NCBI RefSeq assembly: GCF_003019675.1
Contig: NZ_CP028105.1
Span: forward strand, 3,178,282-3,242,281
Reading direction: 5' to 3'
From: Fusobacterium ulcerans
GTDB lineage: Bacteria; Fusobacteriota; Fusobacteriia; Fusobacteriales; Fusobacteriaceae
Length of the DNA: 64,000 nucleotides
The notes under the pieces: generated by a model
What the model was told of the DNA's origin: nothing
What the model saw: only the letters and a program-made list of their open reading frames with translations
Database searches by the model: none
Made by a program: the position numbers and the translations under genes
In this document: positions 6,671-14,799 of the stretch, one piece after another
Numbering within the stretch: the first letter of the stretch is position 1
How the letters are laid out: each line of letters begins with the position of its first letter

Positions 6671-7477
6671 TTATGAGATAAATTCTATAAATGCCTCTTG
6701 AGTCATTCCTCTTTTGCTCTTCCCTGCTACTTTTACAGGAAAACACATATCTGTTATTCTGTCCCTTATCCTATTTTGTCCATGTACAGAAAACCTCTTA
6801 GTTAGTTCACATATTTTTTCATCTCTATCGAAAATCAGATTTGTAGATAATATCAAAGGTTTATTACTTCTGTACCTTGCATCTATGAGATTATATATCT
6901 TTTCAGCTCTCCAGCAGGATTGATTCTCATCCAGATCTTTTTCAGTACCAAAGTCATCAATGATTATCAGATCACACTTTTCTACCTGTTCTAAAAATCT
7001 TTTTTCAGCTTCTCCCCAATCTCTCCCCACTTTATTGAGATATAGCCCCAGATTTATTACCAATACTGTCTTTCCTCTTTCCATGAGATAGTTTGCTATA
7101 CAGGCTGTAGTAAAAGTCTTTCCTGTTCCTACTCCCCCATAAAACAACAATCCTATCTGCTTGTCTTTTTTCAGAAAATTCTCTGCATATTTCTTTCCCA
7201 ACTGCATATATTTACTGCTCATATCTGCATTTTCAAATCTGCTTTCCAAAAATTTATTATCTATGACAGAAATTTCTTCATATTTTTTCACTTTATTTTT
7301 TATACATTCATGAACTCTTTTTCTTTCCAATTCCTCCATTTCCCTTTCTTTTTCCTTTTCCAGACAGTCACAGGCTGGAATATATTCCACATTTTTCCTA
7401 AGGCTTTCAGGAAATAGTTCCAAATATCTATTTTCATTTCTCACATAATCTTTATTGCAATATTTACATTTCATCAT
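6671..7477 (-). CDS. DnaC/IstB-like AAA+ helicase loader
   Basis: The 268-residue ATPase would load the replicative helicase. An N-terminal zinc-finger-like section (CKYCNKDY…PACDC) comes first, then a charged helix, Walker A GGVGTGKTF near residue 115 and Walker B LIIIDDFGTEKD near 170. This is the form found in DnaC-like proteins of phages and mobile elements. The start ATGATG overlaps the end of the upstream replication gene and has GGGGGAAA before it, so the two are coupled. No recombinase is nearby, so the host element may be a remnant. Confidence 0.88.
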   Translation of the reverse strand: MMKCKYCNKDYVRNENRYLELFPESLRKNVEYIPACDCLEKEKEREMEELERKRVHECIKNKVKKYEEISVIDNKFLESRFENADMSSKYMQLGKKYAENFLKKDKQIGLLFYGGVGTGKTFTTACIANYLMERGKTVLVINLGLYLNKVGRDWGEAEKRFLEQVEKCDLIIIDDFGTEKDLDENQSCWRAEKIYNLIDARYRSNKPLILSTNLIFDRDEKICELTKRFSVHGQNRIRDRITDMCFPVKVAGKSKRGMTQEAFIEFIS

Positions 7478-8339
7478 TTTTATTTCCCCCTAATGTTCCA
7501 TTTAAAGCACCATCTATCAACTTTTCAGTAAAATCTTTATATTCTGGTCTTTTAAATTCTTTTTTGGAGCTGTTCTTCTTTTTGCCCTTGTTTTCTTTAT
7601 CTTTAAAATTTCCATTCATGGCTTTCTTTAGGTTTTCTATCTTGAAAATACTGTTGACGCTCATGTTGTTTTTTACAAACTCAGACTCCGACATCAGTGT
7701 CAGTGCTTCAAAAAGCTTTACAGCTCCTAATTCTCTCCATACTCCCAAGATTACATAGTTATCTGGTCTGTAGTTATACTCTGGCAGTCCCAGCTCTTTA
7801 TATTTTTTTAATATATCCTGTATCTCCATAGGCGCATCACTTAATTTTTCTTTCTCAATCTCATTTTTATGTTCTGCACTATCATCAGCTTTCTCTTCCA
7901 CCTCTGTGTGTGTATTATTTATCTTTTTATCTTTTATGTTATTATTATTCTTTTTGTTATTATTAAGACTGTTATTATTAGTGTTCACCTGACCGCGTGC
8001 GGTAGGATTCGTATCGGTTTCTACCGTATCCGACGAAACTATACACGGTATAGCATTTACAGTATATAGATTTTGGGCAAACTTCCCTTTTTCTTTATGC
8101 TGGACATATCCTCTGTCTTTTAATTCCTTGATATATTTTACCAGTGTACTTTTTCCTATCCCCAGATCTCTGCATATCAAATTTTGCGATGGAAAGGCAT
8201 CCTTTCCTTTTCCAGTATAACTGCATATATAGGCATAGACAGCTTTTGATAAAATATTTAAAGTTTTGTCCCTCATTACTTTTTTTGCTACAACTCCATA
8301 TCCTTCTTCGTATATTCCCAGCATTTTAACCTTATCCAT
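7464..8339 (-). CDS. Winged-helix replication protein, DnaD/replisome-organiser-like
   Basis: The 291-residue protein begins with a helix-turn-helix of the helix_turn_helix_36 type (about residues 35-85: YAYICSYTGKGKDAFPS, DLGIGKSTLVKYIKELKDRGYV). A low-complexity Asn/Lys linker (NTNNNSLNNNKKNNNN) follows, then a C-terminal domain with YNYRPDNYVILGVW that looks like the DnaD/phage replication organiser type. It is directly followed by the DnaC-like gene, the usual organiser-loader order of phages and plasmids. GAGGAAAAGAG precedes the start. The domain order is strong evidence for replication initiation; the exact family is inferred. Confidence 0.8.
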   Translation of the reverse strand: MDKVKMLGIYEEGYGVVAKKVMRDKTLNILSKAVYAYICSYTGKGKDAFPSQNLICRDLGIGKSTLVKYIKELKDRGYVQHKEKGKFAQNLYTVNAIPCIVSSDTVETDTNPTARGQVNTNNNSLNNNKKNNNNIKDKKINNTHTEVEEKADDSAEHKNEIEKEKLSDAPMEIQDILKKYKELGLPEYNYRPDNYVILGVWRELGAVKLFEALTLMSESEFVKNNMSVNSIFKIENLKKAMNGNFKDKENKGKKKNSSKKEFKRPEYKDFTEKLIDGALNGTLGGNKNDEM

Positions 8340-8365
8340 TCTCTTTTCCTCTTCTCCAAGTAAGT

Positions 8366-8505
8366 TTATTTTTTTATAAAATTAAGTAAAAATTTGGTTT
8401 CTAAATTTTTGAAGCTGATCCTTTGTACTGGCATATGAATATCCTCAAGACTTTCTTTTTTCTCCAGTAGGATGACAAATCTTTTGTACTTTTTTTCCTG
8501 TCCAT
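8366..8505 (-). pseudogene. Small frameshifted ORF in front of the replication gene
   Basis: GAAGGAG lies eight bases before an ATG at 8503-8505. The frame that follows is MDRKKS… and ends after 34 codons. A shift by one base at the A7 run (8490-8496 on the + strand is T7) opens a more protein-like frame, KYKRFVILLEKKESLEDI and onward to a TAA at 8366. With eight A the ORF would be about 46 residues. It may be a degraded first gene of the replication operon, or it may use frameshifting. Family unknown. Confidence 0.35.
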
Positions 8506-8804
8506 CTTTTACGCTCCTTCAATTTTATAATAATATATGCGAACTTTTTTATACTTAGTACTCTTTAAAAACCATTTTTTAATTTTTTAAATTATTTTTT
8601 TAATGTAACGTTATCTATATTAGCACAACATCCTATCCTTGTATATAAATTATTTTAAAAAAAATTGATTTTTTAGTTTTAAGAACTTTTTTAATAAACA
8701 TACTCATTTTTTAATTTCTCGCTTATTTTCATTCCAGTTTTACAGTAAAATAGCAACAATAAAAATATTTTTTTACATCATTTCAAATAATATCTTTACA
8801 AAAA
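8506..8804. other. AT-rich intergenic stretch with a GCGAAC half-site
   Basis: No gene is visible. It holds GCGAAC at 8539-8544, followed by a TTTTTTA tract and AGTACTCTTT. This string resembles the sequence after palindrome copy 2 at 5369-5395. The leftward promoter of the replication operon probably lies here. Confidence 0.3.
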
Positions 8805-8835
8805 ATAAAAAAACACCAGAATTTATCCTGATGTT
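8805..8835 (-). terminator. Rho-independent terminator
   Basis: On the leftward strand AACATCAG pairs with CTGGTGTT (8812-8819 and 8828-8835) and is followed by seven U. It ends the gene at 8844. Confidence 0.75.
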
Positions 8836-8843
8836 CTTCCTTG

Positions 8844-9200
8844 TTATTTTATTTCATTTTCATTATGCTTATTGATTATCTCTTCCAGTATTTTCATTTC
8901 CTTTTTCAGTTCATCAAAAGATATGAATCTTCCTGACCTTTTCTTTAAAAGCTTCTTTACTATTTCTACTCCATTGAGCCATTCTATCTCGTAATATCTG
9001 CTGTTATCACTAAATATCTGCTCCATACATTTTTTCAGACTTCTCTCATCTTTCAAATCTACTTTTATCAAATGCTTTCTATTGTTTGGGAACTTGCAGG
9101 TTATATACCAATTATATTCCTCTCCCTCTTCAAATTTTATAAAGTATTTCCAATGGTCATCTGTGTAATCTATGAACTCTAGTATTATATGTTCTTCCAC
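8844..9200 (-). CDS. Unknown 118-residue protein
   Basis: The start is taken as the GTG at 9200 with AGGAGG eleven bases upstream. A longer frame to 9242 would translate the ribosome site and the -10 region. The product is acidic and soluble, with FIDYTDDHWKYFIKFEEGEEYNWYI and a helical end KEMKILEEIINKHNENE. It has its own TTGACA-17-TATATA promoter and terminator, so it is a single-gene unit. I do not recognise a family. Confidence 0.6.
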   Translation of the reverse strand: MEEHIILEFIDYTDDHWKYFIKFEEGEEYNWYITCKFPNNRKHLIKVDLKDERSLKKCMEQIFSDNSRYYEIEWLNGVEIVKKLLKKRSGRFISFDELKKEMKILEEIINKHNENEIK

Positions 9201-9230
9201 TTTTAAAATACCTCCTATTCTCTTAATACT

Positions 9231-9259
9231 TATATACCTCACATTCTATTTTTTGTCAA
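9231..9259 (-). promoter_or_regulatory. Sigma-70 promoter with a shared spacer motif
   Basis: On the leftward strand TTGACA (9254-9259), 17 bases, TATATA (9231-9236). The spacer ends TAGAATGTGAGG, which is repeated in the promoter at 9831-9859 in front of the next gene upstream. Confidence 0.65.
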
Positions 9260-9293
9260 TACATCAAGTTATTATTTTCTCTTATATATCAAA

Positions 9294-9317
9294 AAAAGAT
9301 CAGTCTGCAAACTGATC
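9294..9317 (-). terminator. Rho-independent terminator
   Basis: GATCAGT (9298-9304) pairs with ACTGATC (9311-9317). A run of A on the + side gives the U tract for the leftward gene ending at 9346. Confidence 0.75.
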
Positions 9318-9345
9318 CTTTCTTTTTATTTATTTTTTTATTATT

Positions 9346-9792
9346 TTAAAAACTCCATAAATTCATTTCAAGACGTTTTCTCATAGTAAAAGCTGTTATC
9401 AATATAAGAAGAACTCCTCCTATAAGCATTATTCCCCCATATGATAGACTTGCCATTTCCATTCCCAAACTTTTCAATAAAGGAATAGGATCATTTTGAA
9501 AACTTCTAAACAATTCATTGTCTATATGCTTTACATTACTTACAATAAATATAAGGTCTCTCAAAGCTATAAGCCCTGTAATTGCTGATAGTATTCTCAC
9601 TATAATTATATACTCCTTATAAAAAAGATAACATGTTGCTATCCCCAATAGCACTAAAATTATCCCATTTAATTCTCCTGTACTCATTGAATAAAAATTT
9701 ATCTTTTCTAACGATGGTACTCTTACTAATGGACAAAATGTAGCTGTTGCTATCATCAATGCCCCTAGCATCCCTATGATTTTTCTTTCCAC
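9346..9792 (-). CDS. Unknown four-helix membrane protein
   Basis: The 148-residue protein has four hydrophobic segments (about 5-25, 40-58, 65-85 and 115-135). It begins with GTG, supported by AGGGGAG. A short polar loop between helices three and four contains NVKHIDNELFRSFQNDP. The family is not recognised. It sits between its own promoter and terminator. The promoter spacer shares a 12-base motif with the promoter of the next gene, so the two single-gene units may be controlled together. Confidence 0.65.
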   Translation of the reverse strand: MERKIIGMLGALMIATATFCPLVRVPSLEKINFYSMSTGELNGIILVLLGIATCYLFYKEYIIIVRILSAITGLIALRDLIFIVSNVKHIDNELFRSFQNDPIPLLKSLGMEMASLSYGGIMLIGGVLLILITAFTMRKRLEMNLWSF

Positions 9793-9830
9793 AAAATCAC
9801 TCCCCTGTTTGTTTTTTTATATATACATGT

Positions 9831-9859
9831 ATATTACCTCACATTCTAAAAAAAATCAA
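9831..9859 (-). promoter_or_regulatory. Sigma-70 promoter with the shared spacer motif
   Basis: On the leftward strand TTGATT (9854-9859), 17 bases, TAATAT (9831-9836). The spacer again ends TAGAATGTGAGG. The stretch 9860-10020 further upstream holds no recognisable feature. Confidence 0.55.
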
Positions 9860-10020
9860 CATTCTTATATAAAGAAAAACTTATTTCGAATTCATTTATT
9901 TTCTATAAACCCATTTTTTAATTCTACTAAATTTCAAAAAAAAATTATTATTTATGTCTTTTTAATATTTTTCTGAAATATTTTTTCTCCATTATTGACA
10001 TTAAAAATTTAAGTGTATAT

Positions 10021-10041
10021 AAAAAAAGCCCCGAAGGGCTT
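10021..10041 (-). terminator. Rho-independent terminator
   Basis: AAGCCC (10026-10031) pairs with GGGCTT (10036-10041) around a CGAA loop, with an A7 run giving the leftward U tract. It closes the gene ending at 10182. The 140 bases between hold only a short Cys-containing frame of doubtful reality. Confidence 0.8.
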
Positions 10042-10181
10042 AGGTAAATTAAAAAATTAATTATTTATTTATTACCATAGTGCATTTTCTTGTTATACAG
10101 TCAAATACTGCACAATCAGTCAATAGTTACTTCTCCAGCTGCATATAGATTCTTATGCAATTTATTTTTTTGCTGCCTTAT

Positions 10182-10697
10182 TTATTTAATTACTTCTTCA
10201 TTGATTTTTATTTCGCTTTCATAGATTTTTATTATACTTGGTTTTCCGTCAACAGGAAATCTGAAAGTGCTTTTTACTGCTGCCTTTCCCGGTATATTAA
10301 TATTTCCAAATGGTCCTGAAGAAAAAACTGCAAATCCATCTGTGTCTAAAAGCTGTAAAGATTTTTGCTCATGAAGATTAGTCAATCTTATCATTTGCTC
10401 AGTATCATTTTTTAATCCAACAGTCACTTTATATTCTGTTTCATCTTTTGTTACTGATAAGACAGATGCCTTTATATACTTTTCAAAAGCTTCTCTATCA
10501 TAAATTATTACAGCTTCATCCAAACTTCCTCCTTCTTTTCTTCCTGTATCTACACCATCTTTTACCCCTTTCAAGATATTCTTTCCAGTAGATACTGCTC
10601 CTGACACTACAGTTGACACTGCTCCAGTCACAGAAGATTTCTCCTCTGAATAAGATGCAATACATGTTAATAAACTTAAAATTAAAACTAATTTTTT
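10182..10697 (-). CDS. Exported protein of unknown function
   Basis: The 171-residue product starts at the ATG after GGGAGGAAGAA. Its N-terminus MKKLVLILSLLTCIASYSEE is a signal peptide. The LLTC is a poor lipobox, so a lipoprotein is possible but not favoured. A short segment with TGAVSTVVSGAVSTGKNILKGVKDGV follows, then a beta-rich domain with a charged DGFAVFSSGPFG region. It would act in the periplasm. The family is not recognised. It is monocistronic with a terminator downstream. Confidence 0.65.
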   Translation of the reverse strand, partial: KKLVLILSLLTCIASYSEEKSSVTGAVSTVVSGAVSTGKNILKGVKDGVDTGRKEGGSLDEAVIIYDREAFEKYIKASVLSVTKDETEYKVTVGLKNDTEQMIRLTNLHEQKSLQLLDTDGFAVFSSGPFGNINIPGKAAVKSTFRFPVDGKPSIIKIYESEIKINEEVIK

Positions 10698-10854
10698 CAT
10701 TTCTTCCTCCCAAATCAACACTGATGTATATTTTAATTCTTAACTTTTTATATCATATTTATCCTTTTATTTCAATGAATTTTATATCTTTGAAAATAAT
10801 TATAGTTAATCTTTTTAATCTTTGAGAAGATTTGTTGGTAAAAAAATTATATAT

Positions 10855-10883
10855 AAAAATCAGGAAGAAATTAATCTTCCTGA
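10855..10883 (-). terminator. Rho-independent terminator
   Basis: TCAGGAAGA (10860-10868) pairs perfectly with TCTTCCTGA (10875-10883). The leftward product ends in UUUUUAU. It closes the glucosaminidase gene. Confidence 0.75.
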
Positions 10884-10991
10884 CAATTATTTCATACTAT
10901 TATATTTTTTAAAAATTAAATTTACATCTAAAAGATAAAGTCATTCTAAAATAATCTAAATCTTTTTTACTCTAGTTAACCCAGCAAAAAA

Positions 10992-11795
10992 CTAATTTAT
11001 ATCATATTTCATAAAATCATTTTTAGCCATTGTTGTTCTTACTTTTTTTATATATTCCTCTCCCTCTTCTGAGTACTTTATTAATCCATAAGCTATTTCA
11101 GGAGCTGGTTTTTCATTATTTATCAATTCTCTGACTTTTTTATATGCATCATTTCTGGAGATAGTTAATACTATATCTGCTACAGAATCCTTTATTGTAT
11201 CATATTTTTTCAAGTGGGGTACGAAGCCGTTGTCTCTTACTCCCTTAGCTGCTATTCTTGGTTCATTAGGATTAGTTGACCACATGCCAAATATATTATT
11301 TCCCTCTCTGAAAAACCTTGATGTCCCCCAGGCACTTTCCAGTGCTCCCTGAGTCAGAATAAGGGATGTTGGATATATTATCATTTTTGATTCCAATTCC
11401 TGCCAGTTTCCATATTTTACCTTATATCTGCTGAAAATATTCTCACTATATTGTTTCTCTTCTTCAGTCAGTTCAGGCTTTTCCTTCAATTTTTTTATTA
11501 TCTCTTTATCATTCTTTATCTCTTCATGAACGACGGTTATCGCTGGAAGAAGAAGCTGTACAAAGGCATCTTTTCTCTCCTCTGATGAAAGTCCTCTTAA
11601 ATCTAATTCTGAATTAGAATATACATAGAGTCCTTCCTCATCTCTCTTTTCATATAAGTCAGCTACATCATTTACTTCAATTTTTTTATACTCTACCTTT
11701 TTCAGAATATTATCATCATCAATTTTTTTATCACTGTATTTGAATAACACAGCCATGATAATAAATCCTAAAAGTAAATATTTTTTAATCTTCAT
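10992..11795 (-). CDS. Bax-like N-acetylglucosaminidase family protein
   Basis: The 267-residue protein has an N-terminal membrane anchor or signal (KKYLLLGFIIMAVLFKY). Its C-terminal half is a glucosaminidase domain (PF01832 type), with LTQGALESAWGTSRF around residue 150 holding the catalytic Glu. It continues NNIFGMWSTNPNEPRIAAKG and the family's VADIVLTISRN region, matching E. coli Bax. Members cut the glycan strand of peptidoglycan, so it would act on the cell wall in the periplasm. The ATG at 11795 is preferred because AAAGGAAG precedes it. It stands alone, with a terminator about 110 bases downstream. Confidence 0.8.
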   Translation of the reverse strand: MKIKKYLLLGFIIMAVLFKYSDKKIDDDNILKKVEYKKIEVNDVADLYEKRDEEGLYVYSNSELDLRGLSSEERKDAFVQLLLPAITVVHEEIKNDKEIIKKLKEKPELTEEEKQYSENIFSRYKVKYGNWQELESKMIIYPTSLILTQGALESAWGTSRFFREGNNIFGMWSTNPNEPRIAAKGVRDNGFVPHLKKYDTIKDSVADIVLTISRNDAYKKVRELINNEKPAPEIAYGLIKYSEEGEEYIKKVRTTMAKNDFMKYDIN

Positions 11796-11874
11796 CAACA
11801 CTTCCTTTCAATTGTTAAATATTATAAAAAATTATTTGGTATAGTATACTTGATTTTCATAAAAAAGTAAATAA

Positions 11875-13746
11875 TTATTTTTCTCTGGAACTTCTTATAT
11901 AGTCCTTCCGTCCATCATATTGAAGAATACTCTCTTCTCCAGTTGCCTTTGAAACCATTTTTAAGTCATGAAGATAATATGTTTTTGTGTTGAGTTTTGA
12001 TATAACAATATTCTTATCTCCTGCTGCTTCTGGAAGAAAAACTTCCTGATATTTTCCATTTATCATTATTATCCCCATTACTGCTTTTCTTCCGCTGTTG
12101 CTTTCTAAAATTACTAAATAGTCCTTTTCTCCATTTCCATCCAAATCTACTTTAGAATATTCTCCCCTATACTTTTCTTTTACTGACATTATTTCTTTCA
12201 ATACAGGATAACTTTTTTCTAAATATTGCCCTCTGCTATAAATTAGTGACAGCATTTCATCAGATGAAATATCCATTTTTCCATTAAAAAGGTCATCTTC
12301 CAATACTTCGTTTATAAAATTCCATCTATCTAATTTTTCAATTGAGTAGACTACTTTAGTATTAGGAAGATATTGAACTAAGTAATCTGTATTTTTTTCA
12401 AGTTTTAAATTTCTTGATAAAGTTACAGGGCAGACTAGAGAAAAATTCTTTCCTGCTCTCCATCCCTGATGTGGGTATTCTACAGCAGTAAGAGATTTTC
12501 TAAACTGACTGTATTTTCCAGTATAGTATATCCCTTCCATTCTTCTATAAGAATTTGCCAACTGAAGAGTTCCATAGTATTTAACCCCGTTCCCTGATTT
12601 ATATATTTTTAAATCTTCTCTGTTTCTTGATATTATATCAAATATATCTTCTGTACCTAACAGGGCAACACTGAATCCAACTGAGAACACTATACTGATT
12701 ATTCCCAAAATAGCTAAAGTGAAAATACTTTGTCCATTAAATCCAAGTTTTTCTGACTGGTCATCACTATTTGCAATTCTTATTAACTTTCTGAACCATT
12801 TTATATTCCCAGCAATAACTCCTATTGAACCAAGTATAAGCCCTCCTGCCAAAGCTCCATTACAGATAATAGTGGGATATAGTACTGCTTCCACATATCC
12901 TACTTTTGAGCTTTTAAAAAATCCGGGGACAATATTAGGCAGTTTCATTATTCCAAGCATAACTATAAAAAATACCATCAGATAAAGTATTGGAGCTAAA
13001 ATTAAAAATATTCTTTCTTTAAAGCTAATCTTCTGATTGTCATCTGATTTATTTTTCTCATAACGGCCATTTATTTCATAACCATTGCTTTTTTCATTTT
13101 CTTCCTCTTCTTCTTCATCCATATATCCATCATCTTTATCATAATACTCTCCATCTACATAATAGCTTAAAAGTGATGGAAGATTTTTCATAACACTGTA
13201 ATCCTCTATCAGTTCATTATCTTCAAAGTCTGCCTCTTCAAGCTTGTCTAAATATTCCATTGGAGATATATCTCTCACACTTGTTCCCTCTAAAGACAGA
13301 TATTTAAGCGATGGAAGATTTCTTAAAAATCCAATATCCCTTACACTTGTTCCTGTCAAAATCAAATCAGTCAATTCAGGCATTCCTTTTAAAAAATAAA
13401 AATCATCTATCTCAGTATCATAAAAATCCAGCTCCTCTAAATTTTGAAAATAATTAACTAGCATATAAAAAGATTTACATTTAGAAAGCATCAATGATTT
13501 TAATTTCCCACATTTATATATAACATCTAAGTCTTTTAGCTCGTAAGTTCCCTCATGTTTATCTATATACAAATCTTCTAAATTAGGCAGCATCTCTAAA
13601 TCCTTCAATGAAATACTGTCTCCGCTAACCCAAATGGTTAAGCTCTTTATCTTGCTCAAAGATGTTTCACTCATGAAAAATGAGCTCTTATTTTTACAGG
13701 CTTTTTTTATATCCTTCTCAATAAATTTCACTATAATCTCCCCCAA
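11875..13746 (-). CDS. Leucine-rich-repeat membrane protein of unknown function
   Basis: The 623-residue protein has two parts. Residues 30-195 are leucine-rich repeats of about 22 residues (LEDLYIDKHEGTYELKDL, LTDLILTGTSVRDIGFL, LKYLSLEGTSVRDISPM), similar to internalin-type repeats but without a signal peptide. A very acidic linker (DEEEEEENEK) comes next. Three membrane segments follow (about 245-268, 290-313 and 340-363). A C-terminal domain of 240 residues includes KVDLDGNGEKDYLVILES, like an FG-GAP or calcium-site motif. The repeats would be cytoplasmic and the C-terminus periplasmic if the helices cross three times. I know no family with this order. Confidence 0.6.
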   Translation of the reverse strand: MGEIIVKFIEKDIKKACKNKSSFFMSETSLSKIKSLTIWVSGDSISLKDLEMLPNLEDLYIDKHEGTYELKDLDVIYKCGKLKSLMLSKCKSFYMLVNYFQNLEELDFYDTEIDDFYFLKGMPELTDLILTGTSVRDIGFLRNLPSLKYLSLEGTSVRDISPMEYLDKLEEADFEDNELIEDYSVMKNLPSLLSYYVDGEYYDKDDGYMDEEEEEENEKSNGYEINGRYEKNKSDDNQKISFKERIFLILAPILYLMVFFIVMLGIMKLPNIVPGFFKSSKVGYVEAVLYPTIICNGALAGGLILGSIGVIAGNIKWFRKLIRIANSDDQSEKLGFNGQSIFTLAILGIISIVFSVGFSVALLGTEDIFDIISRNREDLKIYKSGNGVKYYGTLQLANSYRRMEGIYYTGKYSQFRKSLTAVEYPHQGWRAGKNFSLVCPVTLSRNLKLEKNTDYLVQYLPNTKVVYSIEKLDRWNFINEVLEDDLFNGKMDISSDEMLSLIYSRGQYLEKSYPVLKEIMSVKEKYRGEYSKVDLDGNGEKDYLVILESNSGRKAVMGIIMINGKYQEVFLPEAAGDKNIVISKLNTKTYYLHDLKMVSKATGEESILQYDGRKDYIRSSREK

Positions 13747-13990
13747 TAATTAAAAGTTTCTATTTCCCTTATATCATATTTCATATACTTTTTCAATTAA
13801 GTTTTCCTTCTCTCCTTTAGCAGCTATGATATATTTATAATTTTAAAGGTAATGTAACTCTTAATATAAATTTTTTTAGTTTTCATAAAAAAAGGAATCC
13901 TGTCAACATACAGAATAATATAATATAAGAAAATGAAGATGAAAAGATACATTTTCTATAATTAGTGAAAAATCACAGGAGATGATATAT

Positions 13991-14701
13991 ATGATAAAAA
14001 AATTACCAGTGGAAAAAATGGGTGAATCTAATCTTGGATGGCTGAGAAGTAAATTCCACTTCTCTTTTGCAGAATATTTTAATGAAGAAAATATAAACTT
14101 TGGTGTATTAAGAGTAATTAATGATGACCTTATTTCAGCAAATACAGGTTTTGATACTCACCCTCACAGAGACATGGAGATAATTACTTATGTAGTGCAT
14201 GGATACCTTACTCATAAAGACAGCATGGGAAATGAATCTACTCTTTCAAGAGGACAGGTACAATACATGAGTGCGGGAACTGGAGTAAGACACTCTGAGT
14301 ACAATAATCATTCTGAAGAACTTAGACTGCTTCAAATATGGGTGCTTCCTGATAGAAAAGGGCATACTCCCAACTATGGAGAATATAAATTTGGATGGGA
14401 TGAAAGAAAAAATAAATTTTTACATTTTGTTTCAAGCAAATCTGGAGATGCTCCAATAAAAATTAATCAGGATATTAATTTCTATGCTTTGGAACTTGAT
14501 GATGGAAAAGAGGAAAAATTTGAAGTAAAACCTAAAAGACAGGCTTATGTTGTACAGATAGAAGGTAAATCTTCTGTAAATGGTTTAGAACTTAATACAA
14601 AAGATGGGCTGGAAACTATTGGAGAAAGCTTGAAAATTAAGGCTGTTGGAAAATCTCATATACTTATTATTGAAATGCAGGAAAGAGAAGATTTAAAATA
14701 A
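13991..14701 (+). CDS. Pirin family protein
   Basis: The 236-residue protein is a bicupin of the pirin/YhhW family. The metal-binding motif HPHRDMEIITYV and the downstream GTGVRHSEYN supply the three His and one Glu of the N-terminal cupin. SKFHFSFAEYF and LRLLQIWVLPDRKGHTPNYG are family signatures. Bacterial members are often quercetin 2,3-dioxygenase-like, but the substrate here is unknown. The ATG at 13991 is chosen because AGGAG ends nine bases before it; the ATG at 13982 touches that site. It is a single gene with a terminator. Confidence 0.9.
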   Translation: MIKKLPVEKMGESNLGWLRSKFHFSFAEYFNEENINFGVLRVINDDLISANTGFDTHPHRDMEIITYVVHGYLTHKDSMGNESTLSRGQVQYMSAGTGVRHSEYNNHSEELRLLQIWVLPDRKGHTPNYGEYKFGWDERKNKFLHFVSSKSGDAPIKINQDINFYALELDDGKEEKFEVKPKRQAYVVQIEGKSSVNGLELNTKDGLETIGESLKIKAVGKSHILIIEMQEREDLK

Positions 14702-14710
14702 TAATTTCCT

Positions 14711-14743
14711 TTTTTAAGGCAGTTGAAAGACTGCCTTTTTTAA
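14711..14743 (+). terminator. Rho-independent terminator
   Basis: AAGGCAGT (14716-14723) pairs with ACTGCCTT (14730-14737) and is followed by T. It ends the pirin gene. Confidence 0.85.
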
Positions 14744-14799
14744 TGTATAATGATACTTAAGATTTATTGATCATCATATTTACAAAGGGGGAGGATTTG

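Noticed and set aside
10042-10181. Short Cys-containing frame (about 20 codons, TTG start) resembling a DUF1540 fragment
   Set aside because: It has only a TTG start and too little length, and its matching upstream part is separated by a stop. Treated as chance or remnant.
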